From NCBI RefSeq assembly GCF_023516595.1, contig NZ_JAMGBG010000046.1:103881-167880 (forward strand): DNA of 64,000 nt, in the 5' to 3' direction. This DNA comes from Streptomyces neyagawaensis (GTDB lineage Bacteria; Actinomycetota; Actinomycetes; Streptomycetales; Streptomycetaceae). A program made the translations under genes and the position numbers. The notes below the pieces were generated by a model. It was not told the origin of the DNA. It ran no database searches and saw only the letters and a program-made list of their open reading frames with translations. Below, one piece after another: positions 9,101 through 17,315 of the stretch (the stretch's first letter is position 1; each line of letters begins with the position of its first letter).

Positions 9101-9276
9101 CCGTCAAGCTGGGGCTGGAGCCCGCCAAGACCATCCCGCACCAGGCGAAGGCCGGCACGAAGGTCGGCTCACTGAGCGTGGGCGACGGCACCGGCTACGG
9201 CGTCGAGGTCCCGGTGGCCCTGCAGAAGGACCTCACCGAGCCCGGCTTCGTCCCCAGGCTCACCCGCGTGAGCTGA
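6190..9276 (+). CDS. D-alanyl-D-alanine carboxypeptidase (peptidase S11) with a long disordered N-terminus
   Basis: The protein has 1028 residues from a GTG with a GGGAGGAGG ribosome site. About the first 625 residues are an Ala/Glu/Asp/Gly/Ser-rich tract without visible folded domains. A single membrane helix follows at about 632-652 (PLVILLVIVFAVVQNF), then the extracellular S11 penicillin-binding domain. Its catalytic motifs are S706-V-A-K709 (SxxK), S773-A-N775 (SxN) and K874-T-G876. It trims the terminal D-Ala of peptidoglycan stem peptides. The topology is an acidic cytoplasmic tail and an external enzyme. Typical family members are about 400 residues, so the tail is unusual. A strong terminator follows. 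Confidence 0.93.
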   Translation: MAGTSPDRSKRYESSTSSASGSEPPIPETPGSGSSTSSQDPRLSLSRPTSPAPSPKPDQATAVFSRRALLETAEGSEGAEQEGDADAEGVKSGGAGASAAAEGAESSDVEGAESTAAEGAKADDATGAKADDVAGAAADADGARADAEGAGSGAEGAGGTSGGAASEDAERGEADAVDGADDGEAGAAEAEAEVSAEPEDAVPDDVGEAESSDASRRSPGVATPTLALAARLPAAREAADVSGEADAGTSREAESEEAEGDQVTAGRAHAASDADSGTPRDRRPDAGDGDAGDADAEGDSSRDVGNGGAEGEGSGSGPVEDAKPEAVVAGDVTGAAGRGSAEADADPSRDGESGAAERDEADLHADADADANSGSGSGTPRDREPEPEPHAEAGDVDDAGPDEERAKGSEGGGKAGSGAPSPGADSDAAASGSGSGTPAPKGGSGVFFAKSRSSDIAAEDDVETEADAEPPVDQATAIFRAPKLPAVDQPTTMLKLGAAAPKATADETDDKAERDGKGTEEAKGTPDDATGAPSRDGAAGDGDDAPGRDAAPSERTSKFVALKSLDDAAPPKPAQPSVAPAEATRTVPQVGPERTTQQPLPPKPPLDLLAELTNTPPPPQTPLRTAVRRVKIWTPLVILLVIVFAVVQNFRSLPAPTLALTAKESYAFEGDKVTLPWPEQGQGWMDVNGIGTLDSFGEQKPVAIGSVAKAMTAYVILKEHPMKPGAKGATIPVDAKAETEGGYDKDGESTLNTVKEGDKLSQYDAIAAIMIPSANNIARLLARWDSNGSEAEFVKKMNAAAKDLGMKNTTYTDPSGLKETTVSTAEDQVKLGNELVRMKALTDITKLPYWYDPSGQRWDNYNRLVPYNNAIGIKTGSTSAAGGNLLFAGTKEVGGETAIVVGAILGQHTPPIIDTVNAVSKTAMIAAQDALTSDTILKKGDVVGYVDDQLGGQTPVVVTEDVSAVGWAGKTVKLGLEPAKTIPHQAKAGTKVGSLSVGDGTGYGVEVPVALQKDLTEPGFVPRLTRVS

Positions 9277-9308
9277 CCGGCCCGGCCGCCACCCGCACCG
9301 CACACGAA

Positions 9309-9347
9309 GAGGCGCCCCTCCCGACCACCGGCCGGGAGGGGCGCCTC
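9309..9347. terminator. Bidirectional rho-independent-type terminator
   Basis: A perfect 15-bp GC-rich stem (GAGGCGCCCCTCCCG at 9309) with a 9-base loop lies between the convergent ends of the carboxypeptidase (9276) and the membrane protein (9398). There is no U-tract, as is usual in Streptomyces. Confidence 0.85.
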
Positions 9348-9397
9348 ATGCGTTAGGCCCACGCGGGGGGCCGAGTGGGGGCCGAGTAGTGCCCGTC

Positions 9398-11152
9398 CTA
9401 CTCCTCGCCCTCCCCCTCCGCCTCCTTCTCGCACTCCAGCGCCGTCTTCCGGGACGGCCCCCCGTACTGCGAGCTGATGCGGACGTCCCCGGCCTCGTGG
9501 ACGGTGAGGCGGGTGAACTCCGTGAGATCGCCGTCGGACTCGCGGTCAGCGGTGAGGCAGCCGTTGTCCGCCCACAGCCACGGCGAGTAGGCGACACGGA
9601 CGATGACCTCGCCGGGTCCGGGCATCCGGACGACGAGATTGGCGCCGTCGGCGCTGACCACCGACGCCGGCCTGTCGACCAGCGGCGTCGCGTTCTTCAC
9701 CCGGTAGATCTTCCAGTTCGCGTCCTCCCAGACGCGCTCCAGATAGCCGGGCTCGCTGGTCACCAAGGCGTGTTCCAGCTCGGCGGGCCCGTCCGGCTCG
9801 CCGTTCACGAGGACGACGAAACCGACCGCCCACTGCGACAGCCACGCCTTGTAGGCCGCCGGGGTGAAGGCGCCCTCGGGCACCTCCGTGCCGCCGTGGC
9901 CCTCGTAGAAGAGGCGACCCCGTTCGACGTCGGCCTGCCGGTTCCAGCCGCGCGCCATGTTGATGTACGGGGCGAGGATCGCGGCCTCGCGATGGTCGCG
10001 GGCCGGGACCACCTCGACGCGGGTCTTCCAGGCACCCAGCCGCTTCAGCTCGTTCACCACCCCGTCGGTCTTCACGGCCCACTCGGGCACCTTGGTGTTG
10101 GTGACGATGTCGGCGGTGGTCTTGGCCGTCAGCCACGTCAGGGAGAGGGCCAGGGCGACCACACCGGCCACCACCCGCCGCCGGGCCGTGAACCAGGACA
10201 GCGGCAGCCGGGCCCCCTCCGCGCGGGCCTCGCCGCGGTACAGGGCGATGGCCAGGGCCGCCGCCGGGCCCGCCAGCTCCAGGAGCCGCTCGACGTTCGT
10301 GCCGATGGGGGTCGGGATCAGATAGCAGAGGACCACGCCGAGGGCGTACACCGCGGAGCCGAGGCGGAGCACCCGCCAGGCGCTCGGCGCGGTCACCACG
10401 ACCACCGCGCAGATCACCACCGGAGGCCATATCCGGCTGAACGCCATGGGCTGCTCGCCCTCGAAGGGGAACAGCAGCGTGGTCACGGCGACGACCGTCA
10501 CCGGCGGCACGATCAGCGCCGCCGCCCGGCCCCACTCGCGGCACAGCAGATAGGCGGCGCCGACCACGAGGAGGAAGAGCCCGGAGACGGGGCTCCCCAT
10601 CGTGGACAGCGTCGCGCACACCGCCGCCACGGCCAGCCGCCGCCCGCCGCGCCCGCCCACCACCGCCAGCAGCGCCCCCATGGCGAAGGCCGTGCCCAGC
10701 ATGAACGTGGAGCGGCCCGACACCACCTGGCACCACAGGGAGAAGGTCGCCGCGAGGGCGACCGGGATCGGCGCCCGCACACCCGTCCGGGCGACGACCG
10801 CGCCGACGAGCCAGGACGCGGTGAGCCCGGACGCCAGCGTCACGGCGACCACCCCGCACACCGCCATCAGATACGGCGAGAGGACGCTGTAGTTCGCCGC
10901 GTGCAGGCCCCCGTACCAGAACAGGTTGACCGCGGAGTCCGGGTACATCTTCGCGAACTCCGCCCACGCCACCTGGGCGGCCAGATCCCCGCCGCCGGTC
11001 GCGAAGACCGCCCACCACACGACGTACAGCGGCAGGGCGCACAGAGTGGCCGTGAGGGGCACTCGGTGGCGTTCCCGCCACGGCTCACGCGTCGGCGACG
11101 GTTTGTCGGCGCGCGAGACGGGACGTCGTGGGGTCAGCTCGGCAAAGGCCAC
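9398..11152 (-). CDS. Polytopic membrane protein of unknown function
   Basis: The protein has 584 residues. About ten hydrophobic segments occupy residues 35-350, for example LPLYVVWWAVFA and LMAVCGVVAVTLASGL. An external C-terminal region of about 230 residues follows, with RGWNRQADVERGRLFYEG and a final beta-rich stretch. A luminal loop rich in Tyr/Trp after the first helix (FAKMYPDSAVNLFWYGG) recalls GT-C glycosyltransferase-like or oligosaccharide-lipid handling membrane proteins. Such genes are often auto-annotated as MFS transporters, but no MFS signature is seen here. The C-terminus ends in an acidic EKEAEGEGEE tail. The function is not known. Confidence 0.78.
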   Translation of the reverse strand: MAFAELTPRRPVSRADKPSPTREPWRERHRVPLTATLCALPLYVVWWAVFATGGGDLAAQVAWAEFAKMYPDSAVNLFWYGGLHAANYSVLSPYLMAVCGVVAVTLASGLTASWLVGAVVARTGVRAPIPVALAATFSLWCQVVSGRSTFMLGTAFAMGALLAVVGGRGGRRLAVAAVCATLSTMGSPVSGLFLLVVGAAYLLCREWGRAAALIVPPVTVVAVTTLLFPFEGEQPMAFSRIWPPVVICAVVVVTAPSAWRVLRLGSAVYALGVVLCYLIPTPIGTNVERLLELAGPAAALAIALYRGEARAEGARLPLSWFTARRRVVAGVVALALSLTWLTAKTTADIVTNTKVPEWAVKTDGVVNELKRLGAWKTRVEVVPARDHREAAILAPYINMARGWNRQADVERGRLFYEGHGGTEVPEGAFTPAAYKAWLSQWAVGFVVLVNGEPDGPAELEHALVTSEPGYLERVWEDANWKIYRVKNATPLVDRPASVVSADGANLVVRMPGPGEVIVRVAYSPWLWADNGCLTADRESDGDLTEFTRLTVHEAGDVRISSQYGGPSRKTALECEKEAEGEGEE

Positions 11153-11305
11153 TGCGGCTCGTCCGTTCCGTTCGACTCGTGCGGGCGGTTGTTCGTCGTG
11201 TGTTGGAGTAGACGCTAACCACCCGCTGACAGTTGGCCGACAGGACCTGTTCCCTCCGGTGCGGCCGTAGGGAAAACCCCCACAGCCGTACCGGTACTAC
11301 ATGGG

Positions 11306-12259
11306 TCAGGATGCGACCGGGAACGCCACGTCGCACACCGGATCCTCCGGCCCCGCCGCGTCCCAGTCCGCGAAGTACACCTCACGGCAGGGGCCGACGA
11401 CCTCCAGGCCACGCGCGGCGATCCACCGCTCGACCGCCTCGAAGGCCGCCGCGATCTGCGGGTAGGCCACCTGCGCCTTGGTGATCCGCGTGTACGCGAG
11501 GCGGCGCGCCGGCTCCACACGCACCCCGGCCCCCCGGGCCCGCCCCTGCTCCGCGGCCCAGCGGCGGGCCGCGTCCGGGTCGGCCACCGGGACACACGAC
11601 TCGGCGGGGCCGTCGCTCTCCAGGGACACCTCGGAGTGGTACACGACGTACGGCGCCCCCGCCGTCCCGCCGCAGACCGCCGCACCCTCCTCCAGCCGCC
11701 CGAGCGACGCCCCGATCCACGCCGGCAACTCGTCGACCAGGAGGTGACGGCTCTGGGTGAGCACCACCTGCTCGGCCGTGTCGACCGTTTCGACCACGAA
11801 GGTGCCGTACGCGCCGCCCGGGGCGTTCGTTCCGCCGGTGCCGTCCGTACCCTCCGTACCGTTCGAGCTGTTCGTGCCGTCCGTAGCGTTGATGGCGTCC
11901 ATGGCCGGGTCCCTTCCCGTGAGCCGTCCACGGAGGTAGCCGACCAGGGCCCGCTGCGACGCGAACCGCTCCTCGGCGCCGGCCCAGTACGCGGCGAGCC
12001 GCTCGGCGGCCAGCGCGCCGTCCGTCCCGACGGCCTCCACGATCTCCGCGACGCGGGCGAGAGGCATGTCGAGCTGCCGCAGCAGGGCGACGAGACGGGC
12101 GCGTTCGACCTGGTCGAACCGGTAGTACCGGTAGCCGGTCAGCTCGTCGACGTACGCCGGGGCGAGCAGCCCCAGCCGGTCGTAGAGCCGCAGGGCCTTC
12201 GCCGACAGCCGTGCGCGGGCGGCGAAGGCACCGATGGTGAGCAGATCGTCGGTGGCCAC
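11306..12259 (-). CDS. MerR family transcriptional regulator with GyrI-like effector domain
   Basis: This protein of about 317 residues has an N-terminal winged HTH, DLLTIGAFAARARLSAKALR with YDRLGLL and TGYRYYRFDQV. A coiled-coil helix follows, then a Gly/Thr/Asn-rich linker (GTNSSNGTEGTDGTGG) and a C-terminal GyrI/SOUL-like multidrug-binding domain (VYHSEVSLESDGPAESC, LEVVGPCREVYF). The GTG at 12259 is chosen because a GGAGG sits 8 bases upstream; a GTG 18 bases further up has no such site. It probably senses hydrophobic cations or drugs, but its target genes are not evident. The linker repeat is encoded by repeated GTACCG-like codons that look slippage-derived. Confidence 0.9.
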   Translation of the reverse strand: MATDDLLTIGAFAARARLSAKALRLYDRLGLLAPAYVDELTGYRYYRFDQVERARLVALLRQLDMPLARVAEIVEAVGTDGALAAERLAAYWAGAEERFASQRALVGYLRGRLTGRDPAMDAINATDGTNSSNGTEGTDGTGGTNAPGGAYGTFVVETVDTAEQVVLTQSRHLLVDELPAWIGASLGRLEEGAAVCGGTAGAPYVVYHSEVSLESDGPAESCVPVADPDAARRWAAEQGRARGAGVRVEPARRLAYTRITKAQVAYPQIAAAFEAVERWIAARGLEVVGPCREVYFADWDAAGPEDPVCDVAFPVAS

Positions 12260-12333
12260 TGGGTCATCCTCCGTCACCGGGCGTCCGCGCCCGGCGGGAG
12301 GGACGGTGGTCCTTGACCCAGGGGGAAGGTCAA

Positions 12334-12361
12334 ACGGGTGACGGGTGACGGGTGACGGGTG
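12334..12361. repeat. Four tandem ACGGGTG heptamers
   Basis: Four perfect copies of a 7-bp unit occur in the short gap between the glutathione peroxidase stop and the MerR gene. They are probably slippage products. Confidence 0.7.
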
Positions 12362-12391
12362 GCCGCCGGCAGGCGGTCGGTGGCGGTGGCC

Positions 12392-12898
12392 TCAGGCGAG
12401 GGCCTTCTCCACGGCGGCCACCAGGTCCGCGGCCTCCGGCTCGGTCTGCGGGGAGAAGCGGGCCACGACCGAGCCGTCCCGGCCGATGAGGAACTTCTCG
12501 AAGTTCCAGCGGATGTCGCCGCTGTGGCCCTCCGCGTCCGCGTGGCCGACCAGCCGCTCGTACAGGGCGTGCCGGCCCTCGCCGTTCACCTCGACCTTCT
12601 CGGTCATCGGGAAGGTCACGCCGTACGTCGCCGAGCAGAACTCCGCGATCTCCTCGGCCGAGCCCGGCTCCTGCCCCAGGAACTGGTTGCAGGGCACGCC
12701 CAGCACGGTGAAGCCCTGTTCCGCGTAGCGGGCCTGAAGGGCTTCGAGGCCGGTGTACTGGGGGGTGAGACCGCACTTGGAGGCCACGTTCACGACGAGC
12801 ACGGCCTTGCCGGCGTACTGCGCGAGGTCCGCGGAGCCGCCCGTGAGGGCACCGATCTCGACGTCGAGGGGCGAGGTACGGGGGGTGTCTGTAGTCAT
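12392..12898 (-). CDS. Glutathione peroxidase family protein
   Basis: The protein has 168 residues, the normal length. The catalytic tetrad is present: C42 in NVASKCGLTPQY, Q72 in GVPCNQFLGQ, and W131-N132 in RWNFEKFLIG. It is a Cys (not selenocysteine) enzyme, which in bacteria usually uses thioredoxin to reduce lipid or organic hydroperoxides. Start ATG at 12898 follows a GGAG 12 bases upstream. It is cytoplasmic with no signal peptide. Its upstream region borders the minisatellite at 13029-13440. Confidence 0.94.
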   Translation of the reverse strand: MTTDTPRTSPLDVEIGALTGGSADLAQYAGKAVLVVNVASKCGLTPQYTGLEALQARYAEQGFTVLGVPCNQFLGQEPGSAEEIAEFCSATYGVTFPMTEKVEVNGEGRHALYERLVGHADAEGHSGDIRWNFEKFLIGRDGSVVARFSPQTEPEAADLVAAVEKALA

Positions 12899-13028
12899 AA
12901 ACGGATGCTATCTCCGGAAACTTTTTCTCCTCCGCCGCCCCGGACGGAACACCACAGCCGCCTCGGGGCCCGCCCCGGACGCGACGCGTCAGCCCGGCCC
13001 TCGTCGGCGGCCGTTCGTCAGCCTCGCC

Positions 13029-13440
13029 CCGACCGCGAAACGAGGCTCCGGCCCCGGCCCGCTCGGGACGCGGGGCTTCCGCCTTGGCCTCGGCCCGCCC
13101 GGGACGCGGGGCTTCGGCCTTGGCCCCGTCTGGGATACGGGGTTCTGGCGTCGGCCCGCCCGGCGACGCGGGGCTTCGGTCTCGGCCCGTCCGGGATGCG
13201 GGGCTTCGGCCTTGGCTCCGTCCGGGATACGGGGCTTCGGCCTTGGCCCCGTCCGGGATACGGGGTTCTGGCGTCGGCCCGCCCGGCGACGCGGGGCTTC
13301 GGTCTCGGCCCGTCCGGGATACGGGGCTTCGGCCTTGGCCCCGTCCGGGATACGGGGTTCTGGTCTCGGCCCGCCCGGCGACGCGGGGCTTCGGTCTCGG
13401 CCCGACCGGAACGTGAAGCTTCGGCCTCGGTCGGCTCCGG
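13029..13440. repeat. GC-rich minisatellite, about 13 imperfect 30-31 bp units
   Basis: The unit is close to GGGATACGGGGCTTCGGCCT plus TGGCCCCGTCC. Clear unit starts are at 13132, 13224, 13255, 13316 and 13347, spaced 31, 61 or 92 bp, with alternating subtypes (GGGCTTCGGCCTTGG and GGGTTCTGGCGTCGG). The tract lies between the start of glutathione peroxidase and the end of the ArsR regulator. Frames stay open on both strands, but the 30/31-bp period shifts frame between units, so it is not a protein repeat. Confidence 0.88.
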
Positions 13441-13464
13441 ACGTGATACGTACAGCCCCCGGCC

Positions 13465-14487
13465 TCATCGGCGGCGGTGCGTCAGCCCCCGGCCCCCGCC
13501 CCCGCTCCCGTCGGTCTCCCGGCGTTCCGGGGCCCGTACCAGGACCTCGCCGGCCGCCGTCCGTGTGTACAGGACCGAGCGGCCCGCTCGTCCGCGTCGG
13601 ACCAGGCCCGCGTCCAGCAGGACCTTCAGATGGCGGCCCACCGAGCCGAGGGGGCGGCCGGTGACCGCGCACAGCTGGGTCGTGCTCATCGGGGAGTCGA
13701 GGAGGGCGAGGACGCGGGCGCGGGCGGCGCCGAGGAGCGGGCCGAGGGCGGCGGGCGCGGCCGGAGGGCCGCCGACGTCGGCGAGGACCCCCGAGCACGG
13801 GTACACGACGGCGTACCGCTCGCCCTCCTCCCACGCCACCCAGCCGACCCGCTGCGGGGTGACCGGCACGAACACCAGCCGCGCTCCGGAGATCTCACGC
13901 GGCGGGTACTCGTGGAGGTTGACCTGGAGCCGGTTCTCGCCGAGCCAGCGCATCCCGGGCCGCAACGCGTCCAGTACCGCCGCCCAGCCGCTCTGCCCCA
14001 GCTGCGCGGTCCGGGCGAGGACATCCGCCTCCAGTACGCGCCGCCGCCGCTCCCAGTCCGGCCGTACGGTCTCCTCCCACACGTACGTCAGGAGGTCGGC
14101 CGCACGGTCCGGCAGGTCGTCGCGGTCGAGGGCGGCCGGGAGGGGGCCGCGCAGGGACAGCACGAGGTGGGCGCGGGCGGCGGCCGGGTCCACGGCCCGG
14201 ACCCGGGCGACCTCCTCCGCGAAGGTGTCGCCCTCGCGCGGGGCCGGGGTGAGGAAGTCGGCGATCCACTCCTCGCCGAGGCCCGCCCGGACCAGCAGGG
14301 CGGTGACCGGGTCGCGGGCCAGCTCGGCGCGGTAGCCGGGCAGATGGGACGCCAGCCAGGACCGTTCCCCGGGATGGGTACCGGTGCCGGCGTGCAGCCG
14401 CTTCAGGCTCGCGAACGTCTCCGCGAGCGGCGACACCACGAACCGGCTGCCGGCGAGGGTGTCGGCGTTGACCTGCCACCAGCCCAC
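13465..14487 (-). CDS. ArsR-type winged HTH regulator (DUF5937-like)
   Basis: This protein of 340 residues starts at a GTG with a GGAGG seven bases upstream; a longer frame to 14586 would overlap the divergent MFS gene. The last ~85 residues form the winged helix (ARARVLALLDSPMSTTQLCA, then GRPLGSVGRHLKVLLDAGLV). The N-terminal ~240 residues are the actinomycete sensor region often called DUF5937 (LARDPVTALLVRAG, EEWIADFLTPAP). It diverges from an MFS transporter at 14585 and is probably its repressor. Confidence 0.88.
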   Translation of the reverse strand: MGWWQVNADTLAGSRFVVSPLAETFASLKRLHAGTGTHPGERSWLASHLPGYRAELARDPVTALLVRAGLGEEWIADFLTPAPREGDTFAEEVARVRAVDPAAARAHLVLSLRGPLPAALDRDDLPDRAADLLTYVWEETVRPDWERRRRVLEADVLARTAQLGQSGWAAVLDALRPGMRWLGENRLQVNLHEYPPREISGARLVFVPVTPQRVGWVAWEEGERYAVVYPCSGVLADVGGPPAAPAALGPLLGAARARVLALLDSPMSTTQLCAVTGRPLGSVGRHLKVLLDAGLVRRGRAGRSVLYTRTAAGEVLVRAPERRETDGSGGGGRGLTHRRR

Positions 14488-14584
14488 TGCGAGACCTCCG
14501 GGACGCCGCGGAAGCCGTCCGGGAGCTTTCGCGTGTGCGCGAAACATTAGCGGCGGCCGGGACGGCGGACCGATCGTCCTGCTC

Positions 14585-15826
14585 ATGCGCAGCTACCAAG
14601 CCCTCTTCCGCACCAGGGAGTTCACCCCTCTCTTTCTGTCCTCGGCCCTCCAGGTCGCCGGGTCCACGATCGGCGGCCTGGCCCTCGGGACATCCGTCTA
14701 CGAGGCCACCGGGTCCCCGCTGCTGTCGGCGCTCAGCATGTTCGGCCCGTCCCTGGCCCAGGTGGTCGGCGCGACGACCCTGCTGTCCGCCGCCGACCGA
14801 CTGCCGCCGAGGGCGACACTCACCGGCCTCGCCGCGTCGTTCGCGGTGAGCACGGCCCTGCTGGCGCTGCCCGGTCTGCCGCTGTGGGCGGTGTTCGCGG
14901 TGATCGCCGTCCAGGGGCTGATCGCGTCGCTCGGCGGGGGAGTGCGCTGGGGCCTGCTGACCGAGATCCTGCCGAAGGACGGCTACCTGCTGGGCCGCTC
15001 GGTGTTCAACATGCTGCACGGCCTCACGCAGATCACCGGCTACGCCACCGGCGGCGCCCTGGTGGCGTTGCTGTCCCCCCGGGTGACGCTGCTGGTGTCG
15101 GCGGCCCTGTACGCGGCGGCCGCCCTGTGCACGCGCACGGGCCTGACCCGCCGCGCCCCGCGCACCACGGGCCGTCCGTCCGTCGCCGAGACCTGGCGGA
15201 CCAACGCGCGCCTGTGGGCGGCCGTCCCGCGCCGGCGCCTCTATCTGGGCCTGTGGATCCCCAACGGCCTGGTCGTCGGCTGTGAGTCCCTGTTCGTGGC
15301 GTTCGCCCCCGACCGCGCGGGCCTGCTGTTCGCCTGCGCGGCGCTCGGCATGTTCACGGGTGACGTGACCGTCGGCAGACTCCTCCCGCCCCGGGTCCGC
15401 GACCGCCTCGCCACACCCCTGTTGTTGCTCCTGGCCGCCCCGTACCTCGTCCTCGCCCTCCACCCCCCGACCGCCCTGGCCGCTGCCTGCGCGACGCTCG
15501 CCTCCGTCGGCTTCGGCGCGAGCCTCGTCCAGCAGCAGCACCTGCTGGCCCTCACCCCGCCGGACCTCACGGGCCACGCCCTCGGCCTCCACTCGGCCGG
15601 CATGCTCACCTTCCAGGGCATCAGCGCGGCCCTCGCGGGCGGAGTCGCCCAGCTGACGTCGCCGGGCACGGCGATGGCGGTGATGGCCGCGGCGTCCCTG
15701 GCGGTGACGCTGGCGCTGGCGGTCGACCGCCCCCGCCCGCCCGTGCCGGACGGAGCGGGAGCGGTCCGCCCCTCCTCGATCGGCACGAGGGGCGGGACCT
15801 CCCGGACGGGAAGGTTCCGGCGCTGA
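14585..15826 (+). CDS. MFS transporter
   Basis: The protein has 413 residues and about twelve hydrophobic segments. It begins MRSYQALFRTREFTPLFLSS, a start typical of Streptomyces drug-efflux type MFS proteins. It continues with GGLALGTSVYEATGSPLLSA and a LLPRVRDRLATPLLLL half-way region. No clear ribosome site precedes the ATG, so the transcript may be leaderless. The gap to the divergent ArsR-type regulator is only 97 bp, which supports control by that regulator. The substrate is unknown; export of a small molecule is likely. Confidence 0.88.
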   Translation: MRSYQALFRTREFTPLFLSSALQVAGSTIGGLALGTSVYEATGSPLLSALSMFGPSLAQVVGATTLLSAADRLPPRATLTGLAASFAVSTALLALPGLPLWAVFAVIAVQGLIASLGGGVRWGLLTEILPKDGYLLGRSVFNMLHGLTQITGYATGGALVALLSPRVTLLVSAALYAAAALCTRTGLTRRAPRTTGRPSVAETWRTNARLWAAVPRRRLYLGLWIPNGLVVGCESLFVAFAPDRAGLLFACAALGMFTGDVTVGRLLPPRVRDRLATPLLLLLAAPYLVLALHPPTALAAACATLASVGFGASLVQQQHLLALTPPDLTGHALGLHSAGMLTFQGISAALAGGVAQLTSPGTAMAVMAAASLAVTLALAVDRPRPPVPDGAGAVRPSSIGTRGGTSRTGRFRR

Positions 15827-16101
15827 GCGCGCCTCGGCGTTCATGATGTGCGCGCGCCGGGCGCGGCCGGCCGGGACGCGGGAACTTCGCCCCGAAAGCC
15901 TGTACCGCCACACGTTTCGCCGTTGATGGGCGCCCGTAGCCGCTACGGTGCGCGCTGTCGCGCGGCGGCCGTATTGTTCCGCGATTCCCCGATGGCGTGG
16001 CGGGACGGGGAGCGCGCGCCCCATGCTGACGTCCGGCTCCCCGTTGACGCGCCGGCACCGCGGAGGGGGCCCTCTCGGACGTACATGTGGGGAAGGTTTC
16101 G

Positions 16102-16365
16102 ATGTCCAGAAGGCAAGTCTTATCCGTCGCCGTCCTGGTGACGGTCCTCGGCTGGAGCGTCGTGCTGGTCGCCGTCGGCCAGCCGGCCGCGGCCGCCGCC
16201 GTCGTCCCCACGCTCGTGCTGAGCGCGGAACAGGTCGTCACCGCGATGACGGGCGGAACGGGCCCGGTGGCGGGCGGACGACCCGGCCCGGTGGCGGGCG
16301 GACGACCCGGTCCGGTGACGGCCGGCCGCGGCCCCGTCGCGGCCGACGAGGAGCGCCTCGGGTGA
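16102..16365 (+). CDS. Small exported or membrane-anchored protein
   Basis: This protein of 87 residues starts MSRRQVLSVAVLVTVLGWSV, with one N-terminal hydrophobic helix (signal peptide or anchor) and possible cleavage after PAAAAA. A threefold GPVAGGRPGP-like Gly/Pro/Arg repeat follows near the C-terminus. The ATG at 16102 has a GGGGAAGG site. Its TGA overlaps the GTG of the sigma-like gene at 16362, so they are translationally coupled. It could be an anti-sigma-like anchor or a lipoprotein-type partner, but no motif proves this. Confidence 0.6.
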   Translation: MSRRQVLSVAVLVTVLGWSVVLVAVGQPAAAAAVVPTLVLSAEQVVTAMTGGTGPVAGGRPGPVAGGRPGPVTAGRGPVAADEERLG

Positions 16366-17315
16366 CCCCGTCCCTGTCGCGGCGGCCCGGAGGGGGACCG
16401 CCGGCGGGCAAGCCCGGCCGGAAACTCGGGCCGATAGCCGACGGCGTGGGCGCCGCCCATCGCGCCTGGCTGGAGCCCCTGCGCCACCGGTTCCTGGCCA
16501 GCGGACTGACGATCAGCGAGCTGAGCTGCCGGTCCGGCTGGGCCAAGTCGAAGATCTCCGAACTGTTGCGCGGCACGGGCCGCTACCCCCGCTGGGAGAT
16601 CACCTACGGCCTGTTGGACGTCCTCGACGTACCGAGCTGGCCGATGCGCCGGCTCTGGATGGCCGCCGCGCTGGAGGCGGAGAAGAAGCCCGACTGGATA
16701 GACGGCTGCATCCAGAACCGCCCCCAGCCGCCCGGACGGGCCACCGTGTCGACCGGACCCGCCGTACCCCCGTTGGAGCACCAGGCGTTCACCGAACTCA
16801 ACCGCTCCGCCTACCTCGCCTACGCCCGGCTGTTCCTCGGCGAGGACGAGGCGCGGGAGGTCGTCGCGGAGACGTTCGACGTGCTGTGGTTCCGCTGGGA
16901 CGAGGCGCTGGCCAGCTCCGATGTGGTGCCGTTCGCCTGGTCCGTGCTGCGCCGCGGCGTGATGGCCCGCGCCCGCCACGTCGACGGTTGCCCGGAACTG
17001 GCCCGCACCGCGTTCGACACGGTCGCCCTGAGCGTGATCTCCACGCCGGAGGCGCGGTTCGCGCAGATCGAGGAGTCGATGACCCTCTTCAAGGCGATCA
17101 GCCGCCTGCCCGCCCACCAGCTGGACGTCATGACGCTCACGTATCTGCGCGGCATGGACCACGCCGCCGTCGCCGACGTCCTGGGCGTGCCCATCGCCTC
17201 CGTCCACACGGCCGACCGCTACGCCCGCAAGACCCTCACCGCGGCGCTCCGCCTCCAGCAGCGGCACGGACACGACCCGGAGCCCCAGAACCACCCGGGA
17301 GAGATCCCCGAATGA
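16362..17315 (+). CDS. HTH-sigma hybrid: XRE-like HTH plus ECF-like sigma regions
   Basis: The protein has 317 residues. Residues about 20-100 carry an XRE-like helix-turn-helix (LRHRFLASGLTISELSCRSG, WAKSKISELLRG). A sigma-70 region 2-like helix pair follows (LNRSAYLAYARLFLGEDEAR, VVAETFDVLWFRW). The C-terminus is a region 4 HTH (SRLPAHQLDVMTLTYLRGMD, VADVLGVPIASVHTADRYAR). The GTG start overlaps the stop of the upstream small gene and has GGAG 8 bases before it. Its TGA overlaps the ATG of the next gene. It probably directs transcription from a few promoters in response to a partner protein. The fusion is notable. Confidence 0.8.
   Translation: MTPSLSRRPGGGPPAGKPGRKLGPIADGVGAAHRAWLEPLRHRFLASGLTISELSCRSGWAKSKISELLRGTGRYPRWEITYGLLDVLDVPSWPMRRLWMAAALEAEKKPDWIDGCIQNRPQPPGRATVSTGPAVPPLEHQAFTELNRSAYLAYARLFLGEDEAREVVAETFDVLWFRWDEALASSDVVPFAWSVLRRGVMARARHVDGCPELARTAFDTVALSVISTPEARFAQIEESMTLFKAISRLPAHQLDVMTLTYLRGMDHAAVADVLGVPIASVHTADRYARKTLTAALRLQQRHGHDPEPQNHPGEIPE

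Noticed and set aside
13029..13440. CRISPR-like array
   Set aside because: Units follow one another directly with no unique spacers, and there are no cas genes nearby.
12753..13664. Repeat protein encoded by the minisatellite
   Set aside because: Unit length of 30-31 bp changes frame between copies, and no ribosome site precedes any of the open frames.
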